Assembly (NCBI GenBank): GCA_014529385.2
Contig: CM043969.1
Span: 11,922,648 to 11,986,647 of the forward strand
From: Adiantum capillus-veneris
Lineage: Eukaryota; Streptophyta; Polypodiopsida; Polypodiales; Pteridaceae
Direction of reading: 5' to 3'
DNA length: 64,000 nucleotides
The notes beneath the pieces were generated by a model. It made no database searches and had not been told where the DNA came from. It saw only the letters and a program-made list of their open reading frames with translations. Below are positions 22,045 to 32,621 of the stretch, one piece after another. Numbering within the stretch: the stretch's first letter is position 1; the number at the start of each line of letters is the position of its first letter. A program made the position numbers and the translations under genes.

Positions 22045-22955
22045 TAGCGGCGTGGAATTATAATGGATCATATAGGCTAGATGTAGGTGCCTTTGAAGAC
22101 AGCTTTAGGGACAGAGACATAGTTTTCTACTCAGAGACACACCAGATACCGGGATAGCTTATGCCACATGTGAAAGGTTATTTATGGGAAACAGCTGGTC
22201 AACCAGCCAAGAGATCTCTACGGGGTAGCCGGGGTTCAGGAGGAGTAGCAGTCTTATTTAAAGAGGAGCTGAAACCACTACTACAGATTATCAAGAAAGA
22301 TGAGCAAGCAAGGTATATATGGGTGAGAATGAGAGCCGAGACAGGTAGATTTCTATGTATCGCTATATGCTACTTCCCTCCAAGTACATCAATCTACTCC
22401 TCACCTAAAGGACAGTCCCCTTTCTCCATATTGAATAATGACATATGGGAGTTCTCTAGAGATGGAGACATCGTTTTCTTAGGAGACTTTAATGCCAGAA
22501 CGGCCAACTCTCAAGCAGTATTCTATGATACTTCTGAGGAAATGCTCAGAGAAGTGGATTTATCACAGAGGGGGTTTACTAGAAACTCACAGGATAAAGA
22601 ACACACTGAATATGGGAGACATCTCTTGGAGATGGCAACTATACATGGTTTGGCCATACTTAATGTTCTAGAGAATTTCCCTTTATCTGGGGGATTCACA
22701 TGCTTCCCGCACAGGCATGGGGCCAGTACAGTGGATTATGTCATGACTTCACCAAGCTTTATTTCTAGTATCGAGGACTTTAAGGTGGGACCTAGACCGG
22801 TTGGGATTGCAGTGGATCATTCTCTCTTGACCTTATCAATCTCCTTCCAATACAATGCCTCTCAAGTACAAAGGAAGAAGACACACACAAGATATACTTT
22901 CACGCCAGAGACTGATTCAGTCTATGTGGACTCACAGGAGTTAGGAGTCACATGA
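22045..22955 (+). pseudogene. LINE C APE endonuclease
   Basis: The domain starts just before the longest frame: AAWNYNGSYRLDVG (Asn motif) and YSETHQIPG (Glu motif) at 22050-22157, followed by a TAG. From 22161 a 264-codon frame carries GSGGVAVLFK, FLCIAICYFPPS, VFLGDFNART (GDFN box), SGGFTCFPHRHGASTVDYVM (the Asp/Tyr block) and IAVDHSLLTLSI (the final D-H box). All the metal-binding positions I can identify are present. The frame ends at 22955 at the probable internal deletion. Confidence 0.82.
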
Positions 22956-23040
22956 GGCCTGGCGTTTATTTCACGAGCACTCACCGCCTCCGACGATTAC
23001 TTCTCCGGAGATTTGGGGTCAATATGTAACATCATTATAT

Positions 23041-24240
23041 ATGGTATCTGGACAGCCTCCATTACCAAATCCGCTAGAGCCATGCCCTGCTACTAGTACT
23101 TTCTTTACTACGGAAATGGTGGAAAAAGCCATTGATAACATGAAGACAAGAAAAGCATATGATCATGATGGTTTAGTAGCAAAACATCTGATCCATGCTA
23201 GGGATCTACTTTCAGAAGTCCTTGCTGGTTTGTTTAATCGGGTCATGTGTGAAGGATTACCTGAATCTTGGAAATTATCTACTATCGTACCTATTTTCAA
23301 GTCAGGGGATCCTATGATACCCGGGAACTACCGTACCATTATGGTAGGTCACACATTGACCCGACTGTACACATCCATTCTTGAACAAAAATTGAGTAGA
23401 TGGGCAGAGAATGAGGGCATAAGGGCAACAGGACAAGCTGGATTCAGGAGGGGTTATTCCACTTAACATCATATTCTTACGCTCAGAGCCATTATTGAGG
23501 AAGGAAGAGCAAGCGGGAGAAGGATGTATTGTTGCTTTGTGGATTTTCGGAAAGCTTTTGATACAGTACCAAGGGCCAGATTGATGCGCAGGATGCAAGA
23601 GTTAGGGGTCCCCAAAGAGATTATTTGGGGGATCATGGCCTTATACGGGTCAGTAATTGGTTATGTACGTATTCTAGAAGGGGATTCCAACATTGTTCAT
23701 TCCACCGTTGGCGTAAAGCAGGGATGCCCACTGTCCCCTACTTTATTTGGTATGTACATAGATGAGGTATCAGATTACATTGATAGAGAGGGTGACAGAG
23801 GTGCTCAACTTGCAGGGTCATGGATCCCTTTGTTGTTGTATGCAGTTGATATTGTATTGATAGTAGAATCACCAGATAGAATGCAGAGGCAGCTAGATGC
23901 ATTACATAAATTCGCGGAGGACAGTGGACTATCGGTAAACTTGGGTAAAACCAAAGTTATGGTGTTTAACACCACACCGCAGTGGGTTAGAAGATTGGCA
24001 CCTACAATTGCATATGGCCAGGATACAGTAGAGTACACAGATGCATACACATACCTTAGTGTGGTATTTGCTGGACCGAAGTTTACTCTTAAAAAAGCAA
24101 CGGATGTTAGATTGTCTAGAGCCTCTACGGCCTTCGGAGGGTTGGAGAGGATGTGTTCACAAGTGCAGTTTCAGGAACCACGAACAAAACTTTGGCTCTT
24201 TGATACTGTGGTGGCTTCAGCTATGCTTTATGGGGTCTAG
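23041..24240 (+). pseudogene. LINE C reverse transcriptase
   Basis: Two in-phase parts separated by TAA (23464-23466): fingers 23041-23463 (STIVPIFKSGDPMIPGNYRT, AGFRRGYST) and palm/thumb 23524-24240. Motif A is CCFVDFRKAFDTVPRARLM, motif B is GVKQGCPLSPTLF. The catalytic box reads LLLYAVDIVLI rather than YADD: the first of the two key aspartates is a valine, so this copy would be inactive even without stops. The thumb carries DAYTYLSVVFAGPKF. Ends at TAG 24238-24240, with the C-terminal region continuing in other phases to 24634. Confidence 0.85.
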
Positions 24241-24634
24241 ATTTGGGGACCATCTGTGGATCAGGATACAAATAATTGCCGATATACTAGACCGGCCCTC
24301 GAATCCTCTCGACAATTAGCAATGAAAGGGGATACATCATGCTGGTATGCGCAACTGTCCTTGTGGTTTCAGAGACACGGGTTCAGTATGGAAAGATTAC
24401 CCCCCTTCCAATACTTTCTTGAGGCTCCATCACTGGCTATTACACGAACGGAGATTAATAAAATCATCCGTTAGGATCTTATATAGTTGGATACTAAGAG
24501 GACATGGGTAGACCCTACCCATGAATTGGGCACGAAGATGGCCGACTACAAAGAAAACTTCCTACAGCTATCTGAAGATGGATTTGTGATTTGCCCGAGC
24601 TGCACGGATACCCACCTGTCTCATGGTTTGAGAT
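24241..24634 (+). pseudogene. LINE C C-terminal region
   Basis: Frame-shifted remainder of ORF2. LAITRTEINKIIR and TWVDPTHELGTKMADYKENF align with the minus-strand tail at 20230-20100. It ends with SHGLRCA at 24634, where gypsy-3 RT begins abruptly. Confidence 0.6.
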
Positions 24635-25461
24635 GTGCAGGATGAGATACTAAATGAGGTAGCTGGTCATGAGAAGTACACTGTGTGTGATGGCTACTCG
24701 GGTTACTTTCAAATAGGTATCGCATTGGAAGATCAGTTGAAAACAACCTTCATCACTCCTTGGGGTTGTTATGCTTTGAGAGTCATGCGATTTGGACTGA
24801 CAAATGCTCCTGCAACTTTCCAACGCTTCATGAACATGGTGTTTCAAGCATTCTTTGGAAAGTCCATTAGGGTTTTTATTGATGATTTTTGCATTTATAG
24901 CTCAAAATCATTGCATGTACAAAGGGTAGAAGAAGGTTTAAAGAAGCTCTACGACATGAGAGGTCAACTCAACCCCGACAAGTGTCACATAGGTGAGGAT
25001 GAAGTGATCTTGCTTGGTCACAAGGTTTCCTATAAAGGTATTGAGGTGGATCCAGCAAAGACAAAATCTCTCATTGAGCTACCCTCACCAAAGAGTCTTA
25101 AGGAGGTCATCTCATTCATTCAAAAAGTGAAGTATATGTTACGCTTCATTCACTTAGCTTCGGAGTTACTTCACCCTTTACAAAAGTTGACACAACAAGT
25201 AGAATTTGCATGGTCTCATGATCTTGAAGAGTATTTTTGTAACATTAAAGTCATTTTGTGAGAGCTACCAACACTCATGCCTCCTTGTTGGGATCCCCAC
25301 AGTACCAGGATGCAACCCATCTACTTTTCTAGTAGGGTCATGAATGCTTTGGAGAGAGGCTACACGGAGGCAGATGTCATGATGCTTTCTCTCATGTTTG
25401 CGGTGAGAAGTTTAGATCCTACCTGCTACCAAAACCTTTTGTAATTCTCACTGCAGAAAAT
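24635..25461 (+). pseudogene. Gypsy-3 reverse transcriptase and first RNase H
   Basis: RT from SGYFQIGI through FGLTNAPATFQ and RVFIDDFCIYS (catalytic F-I-D-D intact) to LLGHKVS. A TGA at 25259-25261 replaces a Ser codon of gypsy-1. After MPPCWD a 66-nt deletion relative to gypsy-1 removes the start of RNase H, and near 25408 the frame shifts (loss of a base in the VRKFRSYL region). Confidence 0.85.
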
Positions 25462-27552
25462 TTGTTTCCTTGGGTGTCATATCAAATGAATCTTAGCACT
25501 AGGATCTCAAAGTGGATTATGGAATTGCAAGAGTTCCAATACTCTTTCAAGGTAGAAGATAGTGTGCGTGCACAATTGGCAGGGATCCTTACTTATAGGG
25601 TACATGAGAAGGAGATTAAGGTGCCTGAAGTAAATACCCTACCATTGCCACCACCTAAAAGTATTCCTAATGCTTTTACTTTGTTCTTTGATGGAGCTTT
25701 TCGACGAGTCACAGGAAAAGCAGGGGGAGGGCTAGTATTGCTCAACCCAAGTGGAGAGGTGGTCATGAAAGAGAAGGTCAATCTACCAGGTTCAACTAGC
25801 AACAATGAAGCAGAATGTGACACACTACTTCATGGTTTAAAGATATGCATTGGCAAAGGTATACAACGTCTCATGGTAAAAGGGGATGCACTTCTCATTG
25901 TGAACCAAATTTTAGGCATTTGGGCATGGAAGAATGAAAGCTTAAGGACAAAAGTTCATGCCATTCGTAGGCTGTTTAATCAGTTTGAAGAAGTGCAACT
26001 ATATCATATTCCTAGGAAACAAAATGAAGATGCCGATTTACTTGCACAACAAGCAGTTACATGTGTTGAGAAAGAAGTGCAGGTCATCATGGTGGCAGCA
26101 ACTGTCAAGCAACCGAGATACCAGGGATTGGAGTCATTGACTCCCATTATTAGCTACATTTTGGAGGGTGAGTTTCCACAAGACTTCACGAAGGCTCAGA
26201 AGAGGAGACTCATGAAGAAGGCAAGCACGTATCTCTTCCTAGAAGGATCCCTCTATCAAAGAGGGAAGGATCAAGTGTGCAGAAGAGTACCAACTATTGA
26301 GGAAATCCCAGCCATTCTAAAAGGTTTGCATGAGGAAGCGTGTGGTGGTCATTTTGCACAGGAACTCACTGCAAAAAAGATTTTGCTTGCCGGATATGTT
26401 TGGCCAAGCTTGCACATTGATGTTCAACATTGGTGTAAAAGCTGTCACAATTGTCAGATTAATGGAAACAAGCGTCTGTTACATGGTCCACGTGAGTTAG
26501 TCCTTGCAAATGGTCCATTTGAAAAATGGGGCATTGATGCTATGGGTCCATTGCCTAGGACTAAAAATGGGAAATTGTATATCTTGGTGGCCATAGACTA
26601 CATGACGAGATGGGTAGAAGCACAAAGTGTGGCAAAGGTAAATGAGAGGACAGTGAGCAAATTTTTCTACACTCACATTTGTTGTAGATTTGGCACACCT
26701 TTGGAGATTGTTTCTGATAATGGTCCAGGGTTTAGAAAGGGCTTGCTTTAAAAAGTCTGTGAAGAACTTCACATTCTACATCGTCATAGTACACCCTACT
26801 ATCCCCAATCCAATGGTGTGGTAGAAAAAGGTAATGGTGTCATTGCAGGCATCATTAGAAAGATGGTGAGAAACAAGACAAAGTTGTGGGATGACTTCTT
26901 GGATGGTGCCTTGTGGGCGTATCGAACCACATATAGGGAAGCCACGGAGTTTACACCATTTCACTTGGTCTATGGTCAATAGGCTTTACAACCAATTGAG
27001 CTCAACATCCCAACAATACGACTTCATGGCAAAGCAGCACAAGATGATCAAGAAGCATGGATGGATCGACTTCTTACCTTAGCTGAGATTGAGTAGAAAA
27101 GAGAAGTAGGATACGAGTGCTACAAGAGGAAAGCTACGTAGGTGAAGGAGAAGCTTGACAAGAAACTAAAGGACAAAGGCATCAATGAAGGAGATCTTGT
27201 GCTAAGGTATGACAATCGACTCGACAATCGTTTTGATCCCAAATTTGAAACTAGATGGCAAAGGCCATACATAGTTAAGAAGGCTTTCAATTCAAGTTAC
27301 TATCAACTTATGGACTTGAATGAGAAAGAGCACTCCAGGAAGGTAAACGGGTATCGCTTGAAGACTTATTTGAGTCGCCTTCTACCAAAGGATCTACCAA
27401 AGATCTGTCAAAAGGCAGCTATCTCATGTAGGTATTGTTCCGTGAAGCATGAGTGTAACTCAAACCAAAATTCTGAGGGGCCAAACAATGAAGACCTCGC
27501 CAAGGACTCTGAAGCACTCTCTTTGGAAGAGATGCTCTATGATGCTACATGA
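25462..27552 (+). pseudogene. Gypsy-3 second RNase H and integrase
   Basis: A frame of 429 codons (25462-26751) covers the end of RNase H, the aRNH (FFDGAFRR, NNEAECDTLLHGL, KGDALLIVNQ, HIPRKQNEDADLLAQQA) and most of integrase: zinc region WCKSCHNCQ, GIDAMGPLP and IVSDNGPGF. TAA at 26749-26751 breaks the core. Downstream in phase, YYPQSNGVVEKGNG holds the Glu, followed by further stops at 26980, 27094 and 27139. The C-terminal GPY/F-type domain is readable from 27142 to 27552 (RPYIVKKAFNSSYYQLMDL). Tryptophan and glutamine codons here show what the gypsy-1 stops used to be. Confidence 0.87.
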
Positions 27553-27580
27553 ATATACCATCATCCTGGGGGAGGGCTAA

Positions 27581-30184
27581 TGATAGCCGTTTTTCGGCTT
27601 TCCATAATTGCCATAGTAAGCTACCTCACCCTATCAAATCACTCAAAAATTTTGGTTATCCCTACCATTTCACTGTACATAGGCGTGTGTGAGTTAGGGA
27701 CTTTCTCCATATTTTCTTAAAAATCCTCAATTAGCTAGTCATTGGGCTAGTTGAGCCAAAAATAAAATAAAAAAATAAAAAATATATAAGTATATTATGG
27801 CCCATTTTTGTGTAAATATTTTATTGTATATAGGGCCTAAATAAAAAGATTTTTCATAATTATTTTGGTATTTATTTAAATATTTATACTTAGGTGTGTG
27901 TTATTTATGCTATGTACATTGACTCACCATTACCATATTTTTTCTTGCCATTTTGCATACACTTTATTCCATATAAAAATAATTTCATGCAAGCTTCTCT
28001 TATTTTTGGTGTAACTCCATCCCAACAAAAATCCAAAAAAACTAGTTTATTTATGTGTATATTTTTTCACTATTGTCATTTTTCCTTCCTACATCTATTC
28101 TCTATTACTCTCATAATTAGACCACAAAAAATATTCATCTTTTATGGTAGACTTATAATGAGAGAGATTTATTTTGACCCCTTTATATTTTTTCCACCTA
28201 TATTATTTATATTTGACATATACATATTTTTTTAGACCCCTCAATATTTGATTTTCTTAGTTGTACTATTCACTTATATCATGATCTCAACAATATCTTC
28301 AATTATAGACCTAACAAATAAGGTCAAGGGTATGTGGCATGCATGCATGCACCATGGGGAGCTCACTCTTGGAGGTATTCAAAAGAATCATCCAAAGAAG
28401 GACCTCACAAGGACTTTGTGCAATGGAAAAAACAGTCGGTTTTGCTGAATTTTTAAAGATCACATGCTCCCCGAATTTGAAAAGGTGAAACAAACAAAAG
28501 TTGTAGCTCGTGAGCTGAACTTTCACCTCAAATTTTTTCATATTTTTTTGAGCTACGAGCTGTGAGCTATGATTTTATTGGTGGACCCCAGTTTTCCCAT
28601 GCTATGTAGCCACACTTCCTCTTCCACTTTATCATTTTCCTCTTTCACACACACTCCTCCCTCTCCTTCCCACTCCCAAACCTACAACTCCCATGTCCTA
28701 ATTCACCCTCTTCACCATTGCCACATCTCTCACACCTCCATAGCCTTCATCCTCCATTTCTACACCCTATGTGTCCCCCTTTCTCTCTACATATATGTCC
28801 ATATTACCATACTCTCTTCAACTTTGTAAAGAACTTCAAAAAATCAGCAAAAATCCAAAGATAACCTATGCAAATGAAGGCTTTTGTCATGAATTTTTCA
28901 AGGTTTGAAATAACATAGCTTCATCGACACGCGCTGCTTCGTCATGCTGACTGCTTCTTCTTCCGGTGTTGTAAAGAGGTGAATGTCAACTTTTCCAAAG
29001 CTTCAACCTCTCTTTACAAGCTCATCCCTTCTCTAACTTTTCTCATCATATATCTCACCATTTGGTGAATGATTTTGTAAACATCTTTTAGTGATAATAA
29101 CTAACTACTAACCACTAACCTTATTGTAAAATGCACCCTCTACTAGAGTAGGCACTCCCAAATTATTCACTCAATCCCTCTCTCCTTTCATCCTCAATAA
29201 TTCTCTTCCCTTGAGCCCACATCCATGTGACTCAAAGGACAAGAGAGACCCACCCTCATTAAAATAAAAATAAAAATATGCATAATCTTTTATTCCTTCA
29301 AATAAACTTGATTAGGCCTAATTCTAATCGGGGCTTCTAAAACCTATAAATAGAGTCCTTCTCTCCCTTGTAAATGATCATATGATCACACTACACCACA
29401 CCATTCTCTACACATAACACACGAGTCTTCAAGCTTAGTTGTGTAGAGTGTGTGCATCGTGAGTGCTCTATTCCATCATTACACATAGGTGCATGGAGAA
29501 GCTTGAATTTAGTTATGCCATCTAGAGGAGTGGAGTGTATGCCATACTCTTCACCACACTTGTAGCCTACTTTTGTGCATAAATAAGATTTATAGTTTTG
29601 GGTGCAATTGTATGCTGCAACTACGACTCTTCTCTCCAAATTGACTTGATAAGTTGGCTCATCAGGTGATTGAAGGTATATTGTCCTCGAAGTTTGTTGT
29701 GCCATTTCATGCTTGGTGGTTGGAGGGCTTGTTGAATTGTTTTCCTAAAAGGTCAAATTGTAAGAGGGTGCTCGGTGAGAGGGCTCCCATGACCCTAAGA
29801 CAATTTGTGTATTGGCAACAAGGTCAAGTTTTGTGTTGTTTCTCTATTTCTCATCAAGCTTTGTGTGTATCTAGTCTTTATGGCTAAGACTGAGTTGCTC
29901 AAGTTGATTTGTGCTCTTTACCTCTCTTTGGCGTGGTGAATGTTTGTGTTTGGTGTGTGTGGCTATCTTGCATTCCCTTCTCTTTGTGCGTTTGAGTACA
30001 AGGAGATATCACGTGCGTCCTAGTTCGCATCTACAACTAGGTGGTGCCCCTTTTCTTGTTTGGTTTCTGGCTGTGGGTTGTTGTTGTCTCTGATTGTGCT
30101 TGCCCCAGCCCCAATTGAGCAGCACGGGAGCCTCGAAGGGTGTTTAGAGTCCGCTCTTCTTGTTGCCCGCCCTGGACCGCCTCA
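27581..30184 (+). repeat. Gypsy-3 3' LTR
   Basis: 2,604 bp running TGATAGCC...GACCGCCTCA, homologous to the reverse complement of the gypsy-1 LTRs. TATA box CTATAAATAG at 29344-29353. Hairpin CCTAGTT (30019-30025) / AACTAGG (30035-30041) near its end. A GGGGGAGGGCTAA purine tract directly precedes it. Confidence 0.85.
30019..30041 (+). promoter_or_regulatory. Conserved LTR hairpin, gypsy-3
   Basis: CCTAGTT and AACTAGG pair as in gypsy-1, but with a different loop (CGCATCTAC). The stem is kept while the loop has changed. Confidence 0.6.
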
Positions 30185-30988
30185 ATATGTTGCAGATTTC
30201 AAAAATTCAAGTTTGCAAAATGCAGTTTTCGGTATTCTAGTTTGCAAAGCAGTTTAAGCAGTTTCAAGGTTTAAAGAGGTACAAATGATCTCTATTCTTT
30301 TGATGTGTGAGTAATGGCAAAGAAGATGAAGAAGAAGAAGTGTACAATATGTCAAAAGTATGAGCACCGCACTAAGGAATACCCTTACATGTTGAAGCCC
30401 TGTCAAAAGGAAGAAGTATGTGTCAAATATTGTATGCATAAACTGTGCAAGAAGTTGTATCGGATTGTCAAATCTTTTCAAGATGCATCAAATCATGAGG
30501 AACTATGTGATGCACAAGAGGATTTGGATGATTTTTCTAATCTTCTTGACAAGGTGGAAGATTGGCATAAAGGTCGTGAAGGAAAAAGAAGAAGTCATGC
30601 TCTATTGTGTGGAGGATACAGATGTTACAAGAAGCAGTTGAAGGCTTGATGGAGAAGTATGAAGATCAGTTTCAAGAGGAAGATGAAAGTGATGATGAGT
30701 GGGGAGTTACAACACCAATGTTTCCCTTGGTTGGAAAAAATTAGGTACAATCATGTTTTTCTCCAAATGCACTCGTTATAAGTCCCAACTCAATGAAAGA
30801 AGTTCAAGCACAAAGCCAACCTGAACAAGTCAAGAAGGTGGTGTTTGAAAGGGGAGAAGAAGAGGAGCATCCTAAGAGACAAAGAAGCCAAAAGGAGCAC
30901 TTAGTATCCCAAAGACACACTCCAAATAGACTCAAGGGTTTGTAAGAAGTTGAAGAACTTGAATCAACAATAGAGAGGTATTTGCAAT
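30185..30988 (+). pseudogene. Region E, part 1: CCHC-like coding remnant
   Basis: An ATG at 30314 opens 111 codons with a lysine-rich start and KCTICQKYEHRTKEYP, which fits a CX2CX4HX4C zinc knuckle with the last Cys changed to Tyr (TAC). A frameshift near 30590 leads to a second acidic stretch, QEEDESDDEWG, then charged sequence (KKVVFERGEEEEHPKRQR) up to the copia insertion at 30989. It continues at 38342. The zinc-knuckle-like start suggests a gag-like protein, but no gag core is seen. Unrecognised; function not inferred. Confidence 0.5.
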
Positions 30989-31219
30989 TGTTGGAATTAG
31001 GGTTGCAGAGAAATGCACACAGCTTGGAGAAGACGAAGGAAGCTCAAGCCACACAATAGAGACTATGTTACTTAGTGTGCAATGGAAAGATAGATAGCCC
31101 TAGAGTGATGGGCGTATATACAATGCACGGGGGAAAAAACCTCCTAAAAGAGGGAAAAAATGCCCCGATCACGGTCCTAGTGTGTTCACACACATCACTG
31201 CCACATGTATATGGTAACA
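30989..31219 (-). repeat. Copia 3' LTR
   Basis: 231 bp, TG...CA ends, very similar to 38109-38336 (small indels near 31130-31165). A minus-strand TATA-like run lies in the GCATTATATATACGCC region of the partner. Confidence 0.92.
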
Positions 31220-31387
31220 AATCCCCCCTGGAGTGATGCGGTGAACAAGAGCTGGCACATAAGTAAAGGGAAGTGCCATTCCCTGAGGACATGATCAATC
31301 CACAAAGGGGAGTAAGACCAAAGCTTTGCGGAAAGCTTCAAGCTTCTCACGAGACAATGCCTTTGTGAAAAGATCTGGAAGGTTGTT

Positions 31388-32430
31388 CTATGTTGGCACA
31401 TAAGCCAAGTTGATCTCTCCTGTTGAGAGCCTCTTCCTAACATAGTGGTAATGCACCTCAATGTGCTTTGTGCGAGCATGAAAAATTGGGTTCCTCGCAA
31501 CTGCCAATGCACTCTGACTGTTAGTGTATATAGTGTTGGTAGTGTCCTGTCTAACACCCAAATCAGCCATAAGGCGTCTGATCCATACACACTCAACCGT
31601 AGCTGTGAAGACTGCTCTGTATTCAGCCTCACAACTCGAAGTGGCCACAATAGGTTGCTTCTTGCTCAACCATGATATACGTGAACTGCCAAGCATGAAA
31701 CAAAAACCACTCATGGACACTCGCTTGTCAAAACAACTAGCCCAATCTGAGTCCGAAAAAGCATGTAAGTCTGGCGGCAATGATCCCCCCTTCGGATAAA
31801 ACAAGCCAAGATGTAAAGTTCCACTAAGGTAGCGAAAAATCCTCTTGACAGCCTTCCAATGCTTAGACCTTGGGCTATGCATAAATCTGTTGACCTGTGG
31901 GACTGCAAACTGAATATCTGGCCTCTTGTTGCATACATAAATGAGGCAACCAACATCAGTTTGGTAAAGAGTGACATCAGTAGGATCTCTAGCATCATGT
32001 AGACTCAACTTCAAACATGTTTCCATGGGAGTGGCAAGAGGTTTACAATCCTCAAGTCCAAACTTACATAGTAATATCTCTATGTAACTTTTCTGACACA
32101 AGGTAATACCACCATCACACTGCTTAAATTGTATGCCCAAATTATGATGCAATAGTCCCAAATCTTTCATCTTAAAAGTAGCATTCAAATCAGCCTTAAA
32201 TTCAGTAATATGTCTCTCATTTGGTCTAGTGATCAGCAAATCATCTATATAAAGAACCACAATGAGAAGTACATCACCCTCATGCTTTACATACAATGTG
32301 CTTTTGAATCTGCAACTGCATTTGCAAAATTTTGTCCACGCTTGTCATACAAAGTGAGCTTATACAGCCCACGACACAAAAGGCTAGATACAATAATTTC
32401 ATCACTAAAACTGAGATCATGAACTGTACA
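31388..32430 (-). pseudogene. Copia RT (C-terminal half) and RNase H
   Basis: The 302-codon frame 32296-31388 begins YVKHEGDVLLIVVLYIDDLL, containing the copia Y-I-D-D catalytic box, then GIQFKQ, YQTDVGCLIYVCNKRPDIQF, the RNase H blocks AFSDSDWASC, ISWLSKKQPIVATSSCEAEY and HIEVHYHYVRKRL. A TAG at 31390-31388 is followed in phase by LPDLFTKALSREKLEAF, the normal copia polyprotein end. Just upstream (32430-32300) the gag-pre-integrase piece LCRGLYKLTLYDKRG joins directly to it, so the deletion took out integrase and RT fingers. Confidence 0.88.
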
Positions 32431-32433
32431 TCT

Positions 32434-32621
32434 TGTTGGGGTATAGGCGTCTGTGCCTTGCCCGGCCGCCCGAAGTCTGGGCGCCCACTGACTTGTATAC
32501 CTTATACATAGCATAAGTGTATAGGGGGCTGCTCACTCTTGGAGTCTCCCCACCCACATCGTGTGTGTGTCTCCTTCTCTCTCTCTCACTCTCCGTTTGT
32601 GGTGCTCCCCGATCCCCTTCA
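32434..32621 (+). repeat. NA-copia copy 1, 5' LTR
   Basis: 188 bp, TGTTGGGGTATAGGCG...GATCCCCTTCA. Differs from the 3' LTR by GA/AG at the CCCGAAGTC site and one T/C near the end. Confidence 0.93.

Larger units (their letters stand above)
21090..24634 (+). mobile_element. LINE C, long copy (two ORFs, truncated at 3' end)
   Basis: A plus-strand non-LTR retrotransposon with a short leader, ORF1 (21147-22013), then ORF2 with endonuclease (about 22050-22955), reverse transcriptase (23041-24240) and part of the C-terminal region. At 24634 it is fused within the C-terminal coding region to gypsy-3, so its 3' UTR is missing. A gap of roughly 100-200 codons is likely between endonuclease and RT (22955-23041). 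Related tails lie at 19390-20995. Confidence 0.85.
24635..30184 (+). mobile_element. Gypsy-3: 5'-truncated relative of gypsy-1
   Basis: Plus-strand element of the gypsy-1 family. It begins inside the reverse transcriptase (QDEILNEVAGHEKYTV) with no 5' LTR, gag or protease, and continues through RNase H, second RNase H and integrase to a polypurine tract (about 27565-27580) and a complete 3' LTR. Coding parts are roughly 85-95% similar to gypsy-1 by eye at the protein level. The LTR is more diverged, so this copy is older or another subfamily. It is followed by region E at 30185. Confidence 0.88.

Noticed and set aside
31060-31298. Short frames in the copia LTRs
   Set aside because: LTR sequence; no conserved start, not coding.
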